A DNA stretch of 64,000 nucleotides from TMP-86 sp039807285 (GTDB lineage Bacteria > Pseudomonadota > Gammaproteobacteria > Steroidobacterales > Steroidobacteraceae). The stretch lies in the NCBI GenBank assembly GCA_044226785.1, contig JBGAGK010000001.1:124001-188000 (forward strand), given 5' to 3'. This document shows positions 61,932 through 64,000 of the stretch, in pieces. Each line of letters begins with the position of its first letter. Positions within the stretch are counted from its first letter, which is position 1. A program made the position numbers and the translations under genes. The notes under the pieces are model-generated. The model was not told the origin of the DNA and ran no database searches. It was given only the letters and a program-made list of their open reading frames with translations.

Positions 61932-63280
61932 CAGCGCAGGGTGACCAGCTCTTCGGCGCTGGTCGGATGGATGGCCACGGTGTCGTCGAAGTCGCGCTTG
62001 GTCGCGCCCATGCGTACGGCCACGGCAAAACCCTGCAGCATTTCATCGGCTCCAAGCCCCAGGACATGGCAACCGACGATGCGTTCCTCCTCGCCCACGC
62101 ACACCAGTTTCGCTTCGGTGCGTGGCTTGCGGGCCCCCAATGCGTATTGCATCGACACGAAGCTGGCGGTGTAGACCTTCACGCGATCTCCGTGCCGCTC
62201 GCGTGCCTGCTGTTCTGAAAGGCCCACGGTACCCATGGGTGGATGGGTGAAGATCACGGTGGGAATGTTTTCGTATTCAAGCCTGCGGCCGGCCATGCCA
62301 CCGAACACGCGATCCGACAGGCGCCGTCCCGCCGCAATCGCCACCGGTGTCAATGGTGCCCGGCCGGTGACATCGCCGACGGCGTAAAGTCCCTTCACAC
62401 TGGTTTCCTGCCAGGCATCGGTCACGATGGACTGGTTGGCATCGACCCTGACGCCGGCGCGCTCGAGTCCGAGGCCGGCATGATCGGAACGCCGGCCGAT
62501 CGCCCACAGCACGCAATCGAAGCCCTCGAAGCGCCGGTCGTCGCTGCCGACCAGCGTGATGCCACCGCCCAGCCGCTGAAGCGCCTTCGGTACCACCTGC
62601 TCCTCGATGCGGACCCCCTCCTGGCGCATCTCGCGCATCAATCCTTCGCCAAGCATGGCATCGAACACGCCCAGCACACGGTTGCGCCGTATGAACTGGT
62701 GAACCTCGCTCCCCAGCCCGTGAAGCACGCCGGCGAGTTCACAGGCAATGTAACCGCTGCCGACCACGGCCACCCGGCGCGGCTGGCTCGCCAGTTCGAA
62801 GAACCCGTCCGAGGTGATGCCGGATTCCGCGCCTGGAATCATCGGCACTTCCGGGCTGCCGCCCGTGGCGATGAGGATGTTGGGTGCGGTTAGATGCTGG
62901 CCGCCCGCCTCCACGGTCCGCGGGTCGAGGAAGGTCGCACGCGCCTTCAGGTACTCCACCTTTCTGGCGGCAAGGTTCCGCTCGTAGATGCCATTCAGGC
63001 GTGCAACATAGGCATCACGCCGCTCCTTCAGGATCGCCCAGTCAAAGCCTCTGATATCGACCGTGAACCCGAAGTCCGATGCCTGATGCAGGGCTTCGGC
63101 AATCCCGGCGGCATTGAACATGATCTTCTTGGGAACGCATCCGACGTTGACGCAGGTTCCACCCAGCCGACCGGATTCGATCAGGACCACTCGCGCACCG
63201 TACTCGGCGGCCCGCTGCGCACTGGCCAGCCCGCCGCTGCCGCCACCGATGACGATGTAGTCGAATTCCCGCGCACCCAT
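61931..63280 (-). CDS. gor: Glutathione-disulfide reductase
   Basis: FAD-dependent NADPH oxidoreductase of 449 residues. The FAD site IVIGGGSGGLASAQRAA, the redox-active pair in GGTCVNVGCVPKK, the NAD(P)-binding VVGSGYIACELAGVL and the C-terminal catalytic histidine region (VAIHPTSAEELVTL) are present. The ATG at 63280 is chosen; the open frame extends upstream but has no family similarity there. Gor keeps glutathione reduced. It is cotranslated with the gamma carbonic anhydrase gene and divergent from the oligopeptidase gene. Confidence 0.95.
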   Translation of the reverse strand: MGAREFDYIVIGGGSGGLASAQRAAEYGARVVLIESGRLGGTCVNVGCVPKKIMFNAAGIAEALHQASDFGFTVDIRGFDWAILKERRDAYVARLNGIYERNLAARKVEYLKARATFLDPRTVEAGGQHLTAPNILIATGGSPEVPMIPGAESGITSDGFFELASQPRRVAVVGSGYIACELAGVLHGLGSEVHQFIRRNRVLGVFDAMLGEGLMREMRQEGVRIEEQVVPKALQRLGGGITLVGSDDRRFEGFDCVLWAIGRRSDHAGLGLERAGVRVDANQSIVTDAWQETSVKGLYAVGDVTGRAPLTPVAIAAGRRLSDRVFGGMAGRRLEYENIPTVIFTHPPMGTVGLSEQQARERHGDRVKVYTASFVSMQYALGARKPRTEAKLVCVGEEERIVGCHVLGLGADEMLQGFAVAVRMGATKRDFDDTVAIHPTSAEELVTLR

Positions 63281-63381
63281 TACGTGAACCCCGTTGCAAA
63301 GACCCCACCAGCACCAATGATATACTGCAAGCCGTATCGAACCATTCCGCAAGCCCGTTTCAGCGGCTTCATCCTCGCACC

Positions 63382-64000
63382 ATGACCAATCCCCTGCTTG
63401 ATTTTTCCACGCTTCCCGCCTTCGATCGCATCCGGCCGGAACACGCACTGCCTGCGTTGACCGAGGTGCTCGCGGACAATCGCGCTTGCATGGCGCAGCT
63501 CCTGGCACAGGCCGATCCCACGTTCGAGTCGCTGGTCGCGCCGATGGAAGAATTGGGACACCGCCTGTCCCGCGTCTGGAGCCCCATCAGCCACCTGAAC
63601 GCGGTGGCCAACAGCGTGACCATGCGTGAGGCCTACAACGCCTGCATCCCGCTGCTCACCGCGTATTCGAGTGAACTGGGCCAGAACACCGCACTGTGCG
63701 CCGGTTATCGGCAGGTGCGTGAGCGGCATGGCGCGGTGCTCGATCCTGCGCAATGCAAGCTGCTGGACAATGCGCTGCGCGATTTCAGGCTGGCGGGTGT
63801 CGACCTGCCTGAAGACAGCAAAGCCGAGTTTCGCGCCACCTTGCAGCAGCTCGCCCTGTTGTCCACCCGGTTCTCCGAGAACGTTCTCGATTCGGCGCGC
63901 GCATACACCCGCCCTGTCCATGATGCATCGGAGCTGCAGGGTCTGCCGGACAATGCCGTGGACCGCGCGGCCGAGGATGCGCGCGAGGCCGGTCTTTCGG
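63382..64000 (+). CDS. prlC: Oligopeptidase A (M3 metallopeptidase), N-terminal part
   Basis: Frame open from ATG 63382 to the right edge, 206 codons seen of an expected ~680. The N-terminus MTNPLLDFSTLPAFDRIRPE and the helical segments LVAPMEELGHRLSRVWSPIS and FRLAGVDLPEDSKAEFRATL are typical of the PrlC/OpdA N-terminal domain. The catalytic HExxH motif would lie outside the window. OpdA degrades short cytoplasmic peptides, including signal peptide remnants. It is divergent from gor across 101 bases. Confidence 0.9.
   Translation, partial: MTNPLLDFSTLPAFDRIRPEHALPALTEVLADNRACMAQLLAQADPTFESLVAPMEELGHRLSRVWSPISHLNAVANSVTMREAYNACIPLLTAYSSELGQNTALCAGYRQVRERHGAVLDPAQCKLLDNALRDFRLAGVDLPEDSKAEFRATLQQLALLSTRFSENVLDSARAYTRPVHDASELQGLPDNAVDRAAEDAREAGLS

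Noticed and set aside
1..64000. tRNA, rRNA, riboswitch and insertion sequence search by eye
   Set aside because: No cloverleaf, ribosomal or transposase sequence was recognised; a covariance-model scan would be needed to exclude small RNAs.

Overview
The window is a GC-rich bacterial chromosome segment (about 65 percent by eye) with tightly packed, often ATGA- or GTGA-overlapping genes. Housekeeping content (fmt-rsmB-ntrYX, def, dprA-smg-topA-hemF, hemB-aroE, priA-argS, pntAB, folE, gor, prlC-like) points to a gammaproteobacterium, probably from a Xanthomonadales/Nevskiales/Steroidobacterales-like lineage. That placement is an inference from gene order and protein style. No rRNA, tRNA, CRISPR array or intact transposon was seen.

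Layout. 1-4370: a truncated lipoprotein gene, then a plus-strand run of thiolase, dienelactone hydrolase, succinate-semialdehyde dehydrogenase and a double glyoxalase-fold protein, which looks like a small degradative operon. 4034-7024: two YceI proteins around a cytochrome b561, then folE. 7056-12766: a LysR regulator divergent from a three-gene molybdoenzyme operon, best read as the cytoplasm-facing sulfite dehydrogenase SoeABC. 12835-17678: a secreted fusion of cyanophycinase with isoaspartyl peptidase, directly behind a TonB-dependent receptor. 17886-19598: an Lrp-type regulator divergent from alanine dehydrogenase. 19692-22734: small accessory genes, including a HigBA toxin-antitoxin pair and an ORF6N-domain gene, both in AT-richer DNA.

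22765-29769: a minus-strand run pntA-pntB-HNH nuclease-5'-3' exonuclease-acsA, where the acetyl-CoA synthetase carries a 94-residue histone-like basic tail. 30032-32524: a polyprenyl-phosphate sugar transferase, a bactofilin and a coupled zinc-ribbon protein. 32541-34329: a four-gene ECF sigma factor operon, divergent from priA-argS-SPOR protein. 39076-43525: an S41 lipoprotein protease, a DksA-type zinc finger, a lytic transglycosylase and a small DUF3465-like protein. 43525-50000: ntrX-ntrY-DUF4390-rsmB-fmt, with every junction overlapping. 50025-58217: def divergent from a LysM lipoprotein, then dprA-smg-topA-hemF-rlmJ. 58230-59458: a second ECF sigma/anti-sigma pair. 59559-64000: hemB-aroE, gamma carbonic anhydrase, glutathione reductase and the start of an oligopeptidase A-like gene.

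The most distinctive locus is 12835-17678. An outer-membrane receptor is followed by one exported polypeptide that carries both enzyme activities needed to take cyanophycin-like polymer to free aspartate and arginine. Second is the nuclease-nuclease-Acs gene run with the DNA-binding-like Acs tail. Third is the predicted sulfite oxidation module with its own LysR regulator. No intergenic stretch exceeds 300 bases; the largest are 29770-30031 and 50565-50789.
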